A stretch of 64,000 nt of DNA from Leptolyngbya sp. NIES-3755 (GTDB lineage: Bacteria > Cyanobacteriota > Cyanobacteriia > Leptolyngbyales > Leptolyngbyaceae): positions 4,783,030 through 4,847,029 of the forward strand of contig AP017308.1 of the NCBI GenBank assembly GCA_001548435.1, read 5' to 3'. Made by a program: the position numbers and the translations under genes. The notes beneath the pieces were generated by a model. It saw only the letters and a list, made by a program, of their open reading frames with translations, had not been told where the DNA came from and ran no database searches. This document shows positions 53,031 through 61,060 of the stretch, one piece after another. How positions within the stretch are numbered: position 1 is the first letter of the stretch; each line of letters begins with the position of its first letter.

Positions 53031-53158
53031 TACTCTTCCCTGATCTACTTCATGCTTTTAGTGTTGACCTTATCAGGTAAATATTGAAACGTCATGAAGG
53101 TGATCGCTTAACTCTTTTCCATTAAGTGATCGCCTTCACTTTTGACACACGATCGACC

Positions 53159-53416
53159 TTATTTCCGAACTCGCTCAAGTTCTTCACGCAGTACTCTTCT
53201 CAATGTCGCTTCTAATGGCTCACGTTGTTGCTCAATGTGTTGCCGCAAAGCTTCATTAATTAGCGTTTGATAGTTACCTCCACCTGCGGCGTGAACCTGC
53301 TCGCGAAACCATGCCAAAATGTCATCGTCTAGTCGAATCGTAATCCGAGTTTTCCCAGCGCTGACTGGATCAACGGCTCCGCGCTTTCCCTGGCTAAAAT
53401 CGTATTCTGCTTCCAT
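53159..53416 (-). CDS. brnA: BrnA-type antitoxin
   Basis: 85 residues. Acidic/aromatic N-terminus (EAEYDFSQGKRGAVDPV), then a ribbon-helix-helix segment KTRITIRLDDDILAWFREQV and NYQTLINEALRQHIEQQ. Matches BrnA, which neutralises the BrnT RNase and represses the operon. It lies 3 bp after the toxin gene, the usual toxin-first order. Confidence 0.9.
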   Translation of the reverse strand: MEAEYDFSQGKRGAVDPVSAGKTRITIRLDDDILAWFREQVHAAGGGNYQTLINEALRQHIEQQREPLEATLRRVLREELERVRK

Positions 53417-53419
53417 CAG

Positions 53420-53686
53420 CTATTCCTCTTCATATTGGGTTCGCTCTTGGCGAGTTGCTTTTCGAGCCGAAATCAATCGAATTTCATCGTCGCGCATTGT
53501 ATAAACCACGACTAAGATTCGCCCGAAAGCATCTATGCCGATCGTGATAAATCGCTCTTCTTCAAACCGATCGTCTGTTACGGTAATCGCCAAATCATCT
53601 GCGAAAACTGAAACAGCATCCGCAAAATCGATTCCGTGCTTGTTGAGATTGGCAGCGGCTTTGTTGTTGTCCCACTGATAAGTCAT
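53420..53686 (-). CDS. brnT: BrnT-type RNase toxin
   Basis: 88 residues from the ATG at 53686; a start 10 codons upstream is less likely. YQWDNNKAAANLNKHGIDFADAV is the BrnT opening, RFITIGIDAFGRILVVVYT is the core, and IRLISARKATRQERTQYEE is the C-terminal catalytic helix (Arg/Ala/Arg pattern). Its catalytic residues appear intact. Confidence 0.9.
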   Translation of the reverse strand: MTYQWDNNKAAANLNKHGIDFADAVSVFADDLAITVTDDRFEEERFITIGIDAFGRILVVVYTMRDDEIRLISARKATRQERTQYEEE

Positions 53687-53793
53687 TGGTTTATTATATG
53701 CACGATTGTACACCAAAAGCTTTGTAAGTAATCCAACGAGAAGAGCCGCTCGTACCCTCTATACTGACGAAAAGTATAGATACAGGCAGGCTT

Positions 53794-55113
53794 ATGGAAC
53801 CGAATGCAGAAGCGGATTCACTCAAGCGCGTCTTTGGATTACCGACGCTCGTAATCTATGGAGTGGGTGACATTCTAGGGGCTGGAATTTATGCAGTCGT
53901 GGGCAGGATTGCGGGATTATCAGGACATCTCGTTTGGGCTTCGTTTGTTGTGGCGATGGTGGTTGCGACATTCACGGCACTGAGCTACGCGGAAATGGGC
54001 AGTCGATTTCCCAAAAGTGGTGGAGTCGCTTATTTTGTGCATCGAGCCTTTAGAACCGATTGGCTCTCGACGCTGGTGGGCTGGTTGATGTTTTGCACCT
54101 GCGTCATTTCGATGGCAACGATCTCTAGAGCCTTTGCAGGATATGTGATTGCGGTGGCTCCTCAACTTCCTGAATGGTTAATTGTTTTCGCATTGTTTGC
54201 AGGTCTGACGTTTGTAAACTTCCGAGGCATGAAAGAGTCTTCAGCCTTGAATATTTTTTGTACGACGCTTGAAGTTTCGGGGCTGATTATTGTCATTTTG
54301 GTGACTTCTGCCTTTCTTCTGGGTGGGAATACGACAACGGTTCCTGCAACTCCAACACCACAAGAAGTCGGCTGGGTTGCAGTGATTCAAGGAGCGGCAC
54401 TGGCGTTCTATGCGTTTATTGGGTTTGAGGATTTGGTGAATGTGGCTGAAGAAGTCAGAGATCCAGAGCGCAATGTTCCAAGAGCAATTATCATCGCACT
54501 CTCGATCGCGGGAATAATCTACATTCTCGTCTCCTGGCTCTCGGTTCAAGTCCTCGATCCGGTCACACTTGCAGCTTCAAAAGCTCCATTACTTGATGTG
54601 GTTCGTCGCGCTCAACCCGGTATTCCACCGATTACGTTTACGGTCATTGCTGCGTTTGCCGTACTGAATACAGCGTTATTAAACTTTGTCACAGCATCGC
54701 GATTGATTTATGGAATGTCGCGAGAAGGACTATTGCCTGCTTGGTTTAGTCGATTGCATCCAGAACGATCGACACCGTATCGGACGTTTTTCGTGATTGT
54801 TCCACTCGCGATCGCGCTTGCGGTTTCCGGTACGATTCAACTTTTGGCAGGAGCCACCGCAACATTGATTCTAGTGATGTTCTGTCTGGTCAATGTGTCC
54901 TTGCTCGTGATTAAACGGCAGGCTCCTCAAGCTCCTGGATTCCGAGTTCCAGCGATCGTACCAATCTTGGCATTGTTGCTGAATGTTGGTTTAATTACGT
55001 TTGCCTCAGATGAAAGCCGACGGTTGGGATTGGCATTTATGGCGGTCGGAGCATTGTTGATTGTGCTGCGGAATGCCTTTTTGAAAGGGACACTCACACG
55101 CTCTGAAGAATAA
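53794..55113 (+). CDS. APC family amino-acid permease
   Basis: 439 residues with about 12 transmembrane helices. Starts LPTLVIYGVGDILGAGIYAVVG, an unwound-helix motif with GAGIY, then ALSYAEMGSRFPKSGGVAYFVHR, VIQGAALAFYAFIGFEDLVNVAEEV and a conserved PRAIIIAL. Close in pattern to cationic or general amino-acid permeases of the APC superfamily. Substrate unknown. Upstream neighbour brnT is divergent. Confidence 0.92.
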   Translation: MEPNAEADSLKRVFGLPTLVIYGVGDILGAGIYAVVGRIAGLSGHLVWASFVVAMVVATFTALSYAEMGSRFPKSGGVAYFVHRAFRTDWLSTLVGWLMFCTCVISMATISRAFAGYVIAVAPQLPEWLIVFALFAGLTFVNFRGMKESSALNIFCTTLEVSGLIIVILVTSAFLLGGNTTTVPATPTPQEVGWVAVIQGAALAFYAFIGFEDLVNVAEEVRDPERNVPRAIIIALSIAGIIYILVSWLSVQVLDPVTLAASKAPLLDVVRRAQPGIPPITFTVIAAFAVLNTALLNFVTASRLIYGMSREGLLPAWFSRLHPERSTPYRTFFVIVPLAIALAVSGTIQLLAGATATLILVMFCLVNVSLLVIKRQAPQAPGFRVPAIVPILALLLNVGLITFASDESRRLGLAFMAVGALLIVLRNAFLKGTLTRSEE

Positions 55114-55192
55114 ATTCAGCGATCGTGGTTTAATAAGTCTTCCATCAATGCGATCTTCTAGCATAGATGAAGCAATGATTTGACCTAGCCTT

Positions 55193-55582
55193 ATGCCAAA
55201 GTGGACTTTATCGACCGAATTCACCTTCAGCGCGGCTCACTGGATTCGCGATTATAACGGTCCGTGTGGGCGGATGCACGGACATACCTACACCGTGAGA
55301 ATTAGCGCGATCGCGTCTCAGCTTCATACGTCTGAATATTGTCCGCATCCGGTGATGGTGGCGGATTTCAGAACCTTACGCTGGGCGAAAAAAGATGTGT
55401 TCAAAGGTGGACTCGATCACTGTGTGTTAAATGAAGTGCTGCCGGAAGGCTATGAAACCACAGCAGAAATGATTGCAAAATATATCTACGACAAAACCAA
55501 GAAAGAGCTTCCCGCTGATATCAAACTGAAAGTTGCGGTTTCAGAAACTCCAAATTCTTGGGCGGAGTACGAAGATGATTGA
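55193..55582 (+). CDS. queD: 6-carboxytetrahydropterin synthase QueD
   Basis: 129 residues. Zinc histidines in FSAAHW and CGRMHGHTYTV (about 25-35) and the catalytic Cys in the same CGRMHGH; VADFRTLR and GLDHCVLNE hold the conserved Asp/His, and SETPNSWAEY provides the Glu. It makes 6-carboxytetrahydropterin for the queuosine precursor preQ0. Its last 8 bases overlap queE. Confidence 0.93.
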   Translation: MPKWTLSTEFTFSAAHWIRDYNGPCGRMHGHTYTVRISAIASQLHTSEYCPHPVMVADFRTLRWAKKDVFKGGLDHCVLNEVLPEGYETTAEMIAKYIYDKTKKELPADIKLKVAVSETPNSWAEYEDD

Positions 55583-56177
55583 GCAATTGTTTCCGGTTGT
55601 TGAAACCTTCCATTCGGTTCAAGGTGAAGGCGCTTGGACGGGCACGAGTGCGTTTTTTATCCGGCTCGCTCTTTGTGATGTTGGGTGCTGGTTTTGTGAT
55701 ACCAAAGAATCTTGGAGCGCGAAACGGCATCCGCAAAAGTCGATCGACGAATTAGTCAAAAGCGCGATCGAGGCAAAAAGCGCGATCGTAGTCATCACTG
55801 GCGGCGAACCCTTGATGCACGATCTCACTGAACTGACCAAAGCACTTCATCAGGCTGGATTGCGTTTGCACTTGGAAACATCTGGTGCCCATCCTTACAG
55901 TGGCGAATTCGATTGGGTGACACTTTCTCCGAAACTCTCAAAACTGCCACACGAGAGCGTTTATGCTCATGCAGATGAGTTGAAGATCGTCATTTCTGAG
56001 GAGTCCGATCTTGAATGGGCGGAGCGAGAATCTGAGAAAGTTAGCGATCGAGTGATTCACTATTTACAACCCGAATGGAGTCATAAGCAAAGCTTGGATC
56101 TGATTTTTGAGTATGTCAAACAGCATCCAAAATGGCGCATTAGTCTACAAACTCACAAACTCTTAGGTGTTGAATAA
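55575..56177 (+). CDS. queE: 7-carboxy-7-deazaguanine synthase QueE
   Basis: 200 residues from the ATG at 55575, which overlaps queD by 8 bp. Radical SAM cysteines in LCDVGCWFCDT (CxxxCxxC, about 33-43), preceded by HSVQGEGAWTGTSAFFIRL, and followed by VVITGGEPLMHDL and LHLETSGAHPY. Converts carboxytetrahydropterin to 7-carboxy-7-deazaguanine. The two genes together supply preQ0 for queuosine. queC and queF are not in the window. Confidence 0.94.
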   Translation: MIEQLFPVVETFHSVQGEGAWTGTSAFFIRLALCDVGCWFCDTKESWSAKRHPQKSIDELVKSAIEAKSAIVVITGGEPLMHDLTELTKALHQAGLRLHLETSGAHPYSGEFDWVTLSPKLSKLPHESVYAHADELKIVISEESDLEWAERESEKVSDRVIHYLQPEWSHKQSLDLIFEYVKQHPKWRISLQTHKLLGVE

Positions 56178-56226
56178 ATTACGCGATCTCTTAGCTCGAC
56201 TTTATCCATTTCATTGGAGAGGACAT

Positions 56227-56280
56227 GGTAGCAAGATCAGAAATAGAAAAATTTGGAATGTTTCTGATGGACTTGCTACC
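56227..56280. repeat. Imperfect inverted repeat within the LuxR-type relic
   Basis: Arms ggtagcaagatcagaaa (56227-56243) and tttctgat...cttgctacc (56261-56280) pair over 17 bp with a 3-nt bulge. The arms cross the degenerate start of the LuxR relic. May be debris. Confidence 0.5.
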
Positions 56281-56457
56281 GAAAGAATTACTTGCCTTCA
56301 TGCTACCGTTTGCGGCGCTATTTTCCAAGCGCGTTTGGAAATTACACCCGGAGCCGCCCGTGTTCATATTTATGCCATCTTGCATAAACTCAACGTCCGC
56401 GATCGCACTCAAGCCGCTGTTCTCGCCTTACAAAAACATTACCAAACCCTCCGTTTC
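56240..56457 (+). pseudogene. LuxR-type helix-turn-helix relic
   Basis: The frame includes ARVHIYAILHKLNVRDRTQA and AVLALQKHYQ, the end of a NarL/LuxR DNA-binding domain. Upstream, DGLATERI and RLEITPG are recognisable pieces of the same domain but are separated by about 14 extra residues (from TCLHATV to FQA) that do not belong there. No receiver domain and no credible start codon precede it. It ends where the left-end hairpin of the tnpB element begins, so the element probably inserted into or beside a decaying regulator gene. Confidence 0.7.
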
Positions 56458-56511
56458 GGGAACCCTTAAAGCCCTGTTCGTTCACGACGGGGATAGAGAA
56501 AAGGGTTCCCG
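56457..56511. repeat. Left-end inverted repeat of the tnpB element
   Basis: Perfect 11-bp arms cgggaaccctt (56457-56467) and aagggttcccg (56501-56511) around a 33-nt loop that holds a weaker inner pairing. This is the kind of subterminal secondary structure that Y1 transposases read at left ends. Confidence 0.7.
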
Positions 56512-56519
56512 TGCCGATG

Positions 56520-56651
56520 TTAATCGGCAGAGTTCAGAGAACGAATCAACTCACGAAGCACATCGCTTTTGGTTCTTTTCTTCTTTTTGCAATACGCTTC
56601 TAGTTGCTTAAATTCTTCTTCAGTTAACCGAAAAAACACGCTCTTTTCCAT
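56520..56651 (-). CDS. Small ribbon-helix-helix-like protein divergent from tnpB
   Basis: 43 residues, below usual size limits. MEKSVFFRLTEEEFKQLEAY then CKKKKRTKSDVLRELIRSLN: a short strand with FFRL, a helix, a turn with TKSD, and a second helix. That is the plan of CopG/Arc ribbon-helix-helix repressors. It starts 35 bp from tnpB on the other strand, with a 15-bp palindrome between, which suggests it represses tnpB and itself. Function is inference. Confidence 0.7.
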   Translation of the reverse strand: MEKSVFFRLTEEEFKQLEAYCKKKKRTKSDVLRELIRSLNSAD

Positions 56652-56659
56652 TGCCGCAG

Positions 56660-56684
56660 TGTATATCAATACGATATAATCGTA
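56660..56684. promoter_or_regulatory. Overlapping divergent promoters with palindromic operator
   Basis: Plus strand: a perfect TATAAT at 56675-56680 with TTGCCG 18 bp upstream, only 6 bp before the tnpB ATG at 56687. Minus strand: TATACA at 56665-56660, 8 bp before the ATG of the small RHH gene. Both genes would then be read from leaderless transcripts. A perfect palindrome tacgat-ata-atcgta (56670-56684) covers the tnpB -10 box. Confidence 0.65.
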
Positions 56685-56686
56685 GC

Positions 56687-57811
56687 ATGAAAACATTGAA
56701 GTTCAAGCTCTATCAAAGCAAGCGGAATCGACACCTTAAACGCAGTATCAACGCTGCCGGGGTGATCTATAACCACTGCATTGCACTTCACAAACGGTAC
56801 TACCGGATGTGGGGAAAGCATTTGAATTGCGCGACACTTCAGGCTCATATCGCCAAACTGAGAAAGCGTAAAGCGTTCTGGCAAACCGTAGGATCTCAGG
56901 CAGTGCAGGATATCTGCCAGCGAATTGAGAAAGCCTATCAACTGTTCTTTAAGCACCACAAGAAAGGAGTTAGACCACCGGGATTCAAGAAAGTTCGACG
57001 GTACAAATCATTCACCCTGAAACAAGCTGGCTATAGGTTCTTGGGTGGCAATCGCATCAAGATTGGGAACCGAGTTTATCAATTTTGGAATTCCAGGGAA
57101 TTAGAGGGAACTGTCAAAACTCTAACCATTAAGCGCACTCCACTTGAGGAGTTGTTTATGGTTGTGGTTGTTGATGGTGCAAGCGAACCAGAAAACAAAG
57201 TCGAGACGAGTAGAATCGCTGGCTTTGATTTCGGCTTGAAAACATTTCTCACTTGTTCTGATGGTTCCAAGATTGAATCACCGCAATTCCTGAAACAGTC
57301 GCTCAATGCCATCAAGAACGCGAGTCGTCAGCATTCCAAGAAGCGCAAAGGATCAGCAAACCGAGAACGCGCCAGATTGAATCTGGTACGCAAGCATGAA
57401 GATGTTTGCAATCGTCGTTCTGATTGGTTTTGGAAATTAGCGCATGACCTCACAGACAGGTTTGATGTACTGTGTTTCGAGACGTTGAATCTCAAGGGAA
57501 TGCAGCAACTTTGGGGACGCAAGATTTCAGATCTTGCATTTGGAGAGTTCATCAAAATTCTCGAATGGGTTGCGATTAAGAAAAACAAGCAAGTCGTCTT
57601 TATTGATCAGTGGTATCCGTCTTCTAAGACTTGTTCGCACTGTGGTCATGCCTTGAAAGAGTTGGATCTGTCAGTCCGTGAATGGCGTTGTCCGTCGTGT
57701 CAGTCCGTGAACGGCAGAGATGAGAATGCCGCTAAGAATATTTGTGCGGTTGGGGCATCGACCGCTAGGTTAGGCGATGTTAGACAGGCTACGCCTGCAA
57801 TCGCTGTCTGA
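56687..57811 (+). CDS. tnpB: TnpB, RNA-guided endonuclease of IS200/IS605 family
   Basis: 374 residues from the ATG at 56687; the frame is open to 56651 but that part is the promoter. N-terminal OrfB_IS605 region starts KTLKFKLYQSKRNRHLKRSI. RuvC residues are all present: Asp in AGFDFGLKTFLT (about 182), Glu in LCFETLNLKGM (about 265) and Asp in NGRDENAAKNI (about 345). The zinc ribbon CSHCGHALKELDL / WRCPSCQS lies between. So the nuclease looks intact. TnpB uses a guide RNA from the element's right end to cut a matching target beside a short motif. TnpA is absent. Confidence 0.93.
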   Translation: MKTLKFKLYQSKRNRHLKRSINAAGVIYNHCIALHKRYYRMWGKHLNCATLQAHIAKLRKRKAFWQTVGSQAVQDICQRIEKAYQLFFKHHKKGVRPPGFKKVRRYKSFTLKQAGYRFLGGNRIKIGNRVYQFWNSRELEGTVKTLTIKRTPLEELFMVVVVDGASEPENKVETSRIAGFDFGLKTFLTCSDGSKIESPQFLKQSLNAIKNASRQHSKKRKGSANRERARLNLVRKHEDVCNRRSDWFWKLAHDLTDRFDVLCFETLNLKGMQQLWGRKISDLAFGEFIKILEWVAIKKNKQVVFIDQWYPSSKTCSHCGHALKELDLSVREWRCPSCQSVNGRDENAAKNICAVGASTARLGDVRQATPAIAV

Positions 57812-57815
57812 CCCT

Positions 57816-57850
57816 AGAATCCCCTCGCCTTCAGGCAGGGGAGTATGTCA
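57816..57850 (+). repeat. Right-end hairpin of the tnpB element
   Basis: Stem cccct...agggg and gcct...aggc around 57821-57841 closes the element. It follows the tnpB stop by 5 bp. The guide RNA scaffold of TnpB systems usually spans the gene end and this hairpin; a second hairpin with arms agacag/ctgtct covers 57782-57809. The guide would be the bases after 57850. Confidence 0.7.
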
Positions 57851-57938
57851 AGTTGAGCCAGATAATTTTGAATAAAAATCTATCCTGAGCGTCTCGAAAT
57901 TACCCGCAAGACTAAGTAATCTAGCCCTAAATTTTTTG

Positions 57939-58787
57939 ATGAATTCGTCCTCGATGAAAGGGTTCTTTAAAACACCATATCTCCTCCTTGCGATCGCGGT
58001 TGCCCTAACCACGATTCATTTCCAACTGATCTGGAGAGTCAATCACCAAGGGCAATTCCTCGAAGCTGCGGTGCTCAGTTGGGCAGCCACTTGGTTTATG
58101 ATTTGGCGCAGACACGAAGACCTGAGCTTCAAAAGTCATCCGGGTGCAAGTGCGATCGCGCTTGTTCTGATCGCTTGGCTCTTATTCCGTAGCCTCATGG
58201 TGTCTCAATACGATGCGTTTATGCGGTTTTTTCCAGTGATCACAGGTCTGAGTCTTGCACTGCTCGCGTCTGGGTTCGCCCTCAAAACTTACTGGCGAGA
58301 ACTTCTAGTTTTAGGCTGGATGGTCATTCCCAGTACGACCTTACTCTCTCAGATTGACATTTCGCCCCTCACCGCAGAATTCAGCGGCAGTTTGCTTTGG
58401 TACACAGGCTTTCGCGTGGTTCAAGAAGGAGTGATGATTCACCTGCCTGCGGGGAGCGTTGAAGTTTATCGAGGATGTTCTGGGATTCAACTGATTTGGC
58501 AGCATTTATCGCTCGGAGTGATATTTACTCTGCTATTTCCAATCGGGTGGCTGCGATCGCTGATTGTCCCGATTGCAGGAATCTTGATCGCATTCATTGT
58601 CAACAGTATTCGAGTCGCACTGATGGCAATTTTAGTCGATCAAAATAATCGAGAAGCCTTTGACTATTGGCATTTGGGAACTGGATCGCTGATTTTTTCG
58701 ATGATTTCCGTCACGCTGTTTGGCTTGCTCTGCTACTTTCTACTCGAACAAGCCGATCGCGCTGAAGAAGAGGAGGTACAAGCGTGA
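57939..58787 (+). CDS. Cyanoexosortase A (transpeptidase of PEP-CTERM sorting)
   Basis: 282 residues from the ATG at 57939 (a TTG three bases earlier is less likely). About eight transmembrane helices. The exosortase triad is visible: Cys in VYRGCSGIQLIW (about 181), Arg in VNSIRVALMA (about 225) and His in FDYWHLGTG (about 245). Exosortases are membrane-bound transpeptidases that process the C-terminal PEP-CTERM signal of secreted proteins. The stop overlaps the GTG of the accessory gene by 4 bp. Confidence 0.9.
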   Translation: MNSSSMKGFFKTPYLLLAIAVALTTIHFQLIWRVNHQGQFLEAAVLSWAATWFMIWRRHEDLSFKSHPGASAIALVLIAWLLFRSLMVSQYDAFMRFFPVITGLSLALLASGFALKTYWRELLVLGWMVIPSTTLLSQIDISPLTAEFSGSLLWYTGFRVVQEGVMIHLPAGSVEVYRGCSGIQLIWQHLSLGVIFTLLFPIGWLRSLIVPIAGILIAFIVNSIRVALMAILVDQNNREAFDYWHLGTGSLIFSMISVTLFGLLCYFLLEQADRAEEEEVQA

Positions 58788-59461
58788 AAGCCTGGGAGAA
58801 GATTCGGAACATCTGGTTAGCAACTGCTTTAGTGAGTAGTAGTTTAGTCGTGTTAAGACTGGCAGCCACTCCCATTCAAAGACCTGCTCCACCCAACTAT
58901 ACATTTCCCGCCTCGATTCCGCTGTCTCGCTGGCAATTCGTTCAAGCGATCCCGCTCGGACAACAAAAACTTTATACACCATCCCTTGCCACCAGCGTGG
59001 ATGACTTGACGATCGCAGGAAAATCTTACCGCTATCTGCGAAACGGCAAACCGCTCGATATCGAAGTGCGGTATTTTCGCGATTACGGTTCCGTGAGCGA
59101 CATTGTGAGAGAAACGACGATTTGGATGGATCGCATTCCTTTTACTCCAGCCCAATCGACTTTCGGACCTCATGCCACGTATGAACGATCAGGTCGCCGT
59201 TTTATCACCGCCTGCATTGTTCCCAGTGGAAAAACGACCGTGACTGACGGTGAATTTCGCTCACTCACTCCCGAATTTCTGCTCAACCGATCGCTCCCCT
59301 GGCTCCTGGGTCAACGTCCACTCCGAGATATGCGCTGTCTCTGGACGAGAATTTCGACCCCGATCAACCGACGCTCTCCCGAAGCAACTGAGCAAGAACT
59401 CGACCAAGCCTGGATTGAATGGGTGCAGTGGTGGCAAACCCACTACCCTCCAGAATCTTAA
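58784..59461 (+). CDS. Cyanoexosortase A system-associated protein
   Basis: 225 residues, GTG start overlapping the exosortase stop (GTGA). N-terminal anchor helix (about 11-28), then a periplasmic domain with FPASIPLSRWQFVQAIPLGQ, SYRYLRNGKPLDIEVRYFRD and a RFITACIVPSGKTTV segment, which resembles EpsI-type partners of exosortases. Its position directly behind the exosortase is the family norm. Role in processing is unknown. Confidence 0.82.
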   Translation: MKAWEKIRNIWLATALVSSSLVVLRLAATPIQRPAPPNYTFPASIPLSRWQFVQAIPLGQQKLYTPSLATSVDDLTIAGKSYRYLRNGKPLDIEVRYFRDYGSVSDIVRETTIWMDRIPFTPAQSTFGPHATYERSGRRFITACIVPSGKTTVTDGEFRSLTPEFLLNRSLPWLLGQRPLRDMRCLWTRISTPINRRSPEATEQELDQAWIEWVQWWQTHYPPES

Positions 59462-59467
59462 AGAAAC

Positions 59468-59495
59468 CGCGAGACTCATCCGGTTGAATCTCGCG
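59468..59495. terminator. Candidate terminator between exosortase operon and PEP-CTERM gene
   Basis: Perfect 7-bp stem cgcgaga / tctcgcg (59468-59474 and 59489-59495) between convergent genes. There is no T-run on either side, so support is weak. Confidence 0.4.
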
Positions 59496-59505
59496 ATCGC
59501 ACACA

Positions 59506-60504
59506 CTATTTTCGTTTTTTCTTTCGCCGTCGTTCCATCAGGGCTGCCAATGCGATCGCGCTTCCTGAACCCATCAGGGTGATTGGCTCTGGAATAGGTT
59601 CTACCGGTGGCTTTCGCTGATCCGGAGGTACGATTGGTGTCCCTCCCCCGCCTCCCCCGTCTCCCCCTCGGAAGAGGAAAGGCAACAGTGCCAACGGAGC
59701 AAACCAAAGCGGACTGACTCGCCCGCCCGATGGAATTGGAGCCGCTCCAGGTGCCTCGACTGCGACTGCTGGAGGTTCACCCCCGCCCAACCCACAGCTT
59801 AAACTTTTCATCTGAACCACAAAGTCATCGAAATCACGGTCTTGCTGTTGACGATTCCGCACCAGTTTCGATCCGGTGTCGTCCCATCCGAGCGTGATAC
59901 CGCCGCTACAGAGGTCATTGATTCCGCCTGCAAATTGCACTTGCTGTTCTCGGTTGGGATTGAGGACATCCGTTGAGTAGAGAATTCCAGTGGGACGACC
60001 GTTAAACGACGATTCTAAGTACAGTACATAACGCTGGTTCGCTCTAAAACGGTACTGAGTAGCGGATTGAGGGACGGCGTTACCCGGTGTGCCTCGGAAG
60101 TCGGTATTCGTTCCCAAATGGCTTCGGCGAGAAGAGGGTTTAAAGATAGATTCTTGGGCATCTGAAGCTCTCGTTTCTACCAACAAGGGCGTTTTTTCTT
60201 TGGTATCGAGGTTAATGACTCCAAAGGTGGATTGATACGCGCCGTGAGATTCGACAAAGTTGGACTCTAGCGTTGTGTCTTGGTTAAATTGAATCCCTGA
60301 GTTATTAATTAAACTGGCAGCATGAACGGGAAGCGCAATCTGACTCGCTATCCAACCGCTCGTGAGAGCGATCGTCATCCGAGCCAGGGAATTCCGTCGA
60401 TGAGAAGTCGATGAGACATGATCTTGAACCGCCGCGAATCGAGCGATCGCAGAGTCATGCGGTGGTTTGGGGGGATACCAGAAACCACGAGGATAAATTG
60501 TCAT
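59506..60504 (-). CDS. PEP-CTERM sorting domain protein, DUF4114-like
   Basis: 332 residues. The N-terminus is long, with a hydrophobic segment at about 44-63 that ends LPVHAAS. The body has FGVINLDTKEKTPLLVE and GWDDTGSKL...DRDFDDFVVQM, resembling the DUF4114 pattern of secreted adhesin-like domains. Then come a WFAPLALLPFLF segment, a Gly tract, and the C-terminal sorting signal PIPEPITLMGSGSAIALAAL followed by MERRRKKKRK: PEP-like motif, short helix and basic tail. This is the expected substrate of the adjacent exosortase. Confidence 0.82.
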   Translation of the reverse strand: MTIYPRGFWYPPKPPHDSAIARFAAVQDHVSSTSHRRNSLARMTIALTSGWIASQIALPVHAASLINNSGIQFNQDTTLESNFVESHGAYQSTFGVINLDTKEKTPLLVETRASDAQESIFKPSSRRSHLGTNTDFRGTPGNAVPQSATQYRFRANQRYVLYLESSFNGRPTGILYSTDVLNPNREQQVQFAGGINDLCSGGITLGWDDTGSKLVRNRQQQDRDFDDFVVQMKSLSCGLGGGEPPAVAVEAPGAAPIPSGGRVSPLWFAPLALLPFLFRGGDGGGGGGTPIVPPDQRKPPVEPIPEPITLMGSGSAIALAALMERRRKKKRK

Positions 60505-61060
60505 ACAAGGAGACCTTACAGTAGACGGAGAGTAGATGGTTGATGCCCCCGTGCAATCCTGGATTACAGCCTTTGTTACTGTGCAGGATTGTCAAACTCA
60601 CTGTAAGAAAGTTAAGTATTTCTAACAGAATTATGTCGCACTTCCTTGGAACTACTGCGTCATTTTACACAAGCTTAAATATCGTGCCCGAAATTTCGCG
60701 GGTTCTTCTAAGGTTCCTCATGAACCCTTCACGAAGTAAAGCTCCGTAGTTCCTAGTAATTTCTGAATGCTTTAAAAATAAGATGGGGAGCATTAAGCGC
60801 TCCCCGGTTAGACATAAGTGACTTTGTAAATAGTTAATTAACCTTATGCTTTATAGAATACGGGACAGAATGGCTTGATCGTGCCCTCCGTGAGATTGAA
60901 TGTTTCCTCTATCGTTCGATCGATATCAAAAGCGCAAAAGGTAGATGTTACTCTAGGTAACCTCGAAGAATTCGTTTCTGAAATACTGATTTTATGGAGA
61001 AAAGCAACACATTCAAAAGTAACTTTGACGTAAGCGATACTGCCTGCATTGTTGCTTGAT
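60505..61060. other. Gene-poor stretch left of the IS5 relic
   Basis: About 555 bp with no gene I can support. A hairpin ggggagc...gctcccc (60785-60805) followed on the minus strand by ATCTTATTTTT looks like a terminator for a minus-strand transcript. A 75-codon minus frame ends at 60844 just above it but begins at a TTG that overlaps the IS5 relic, so a decayed gene is more likely than a working one. Confidence 0.45.

Larger units (their letters stand above)
56457..57850 (+). mobile_element. IS200/IS605-type element, tnpB only
   Basis: About 1.39 kb. Left subterminal inverted repeat at 56457-56511 (arms cgggaaccctt and aagggttcccg, perfect 11 bp), a divergent 43-residue ORF, tnpB, and the right subterminal hairpin at 57821-57841. 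No tnpA (Y1 transposase) is present, so mobility would need help in trans. The outer limits are estimates from the hairpins, since this class makes no target duplications. Confidence 0.75.

Noticed and set aside
56227-56280. Inverted repeat as the left end of the tnpB element
   Set aside because: It lies inside the LuxR relic; the perfect 11-bp repeat at 56457-56511 is a better left-end candidate.
59600-59680. C-rich tract in the PEP-CTERM gene as a possible frameshift or misassembly
   Set aside because: The frame stays open through it and encodes a Gly tract before the sorting signal, a normal linker.
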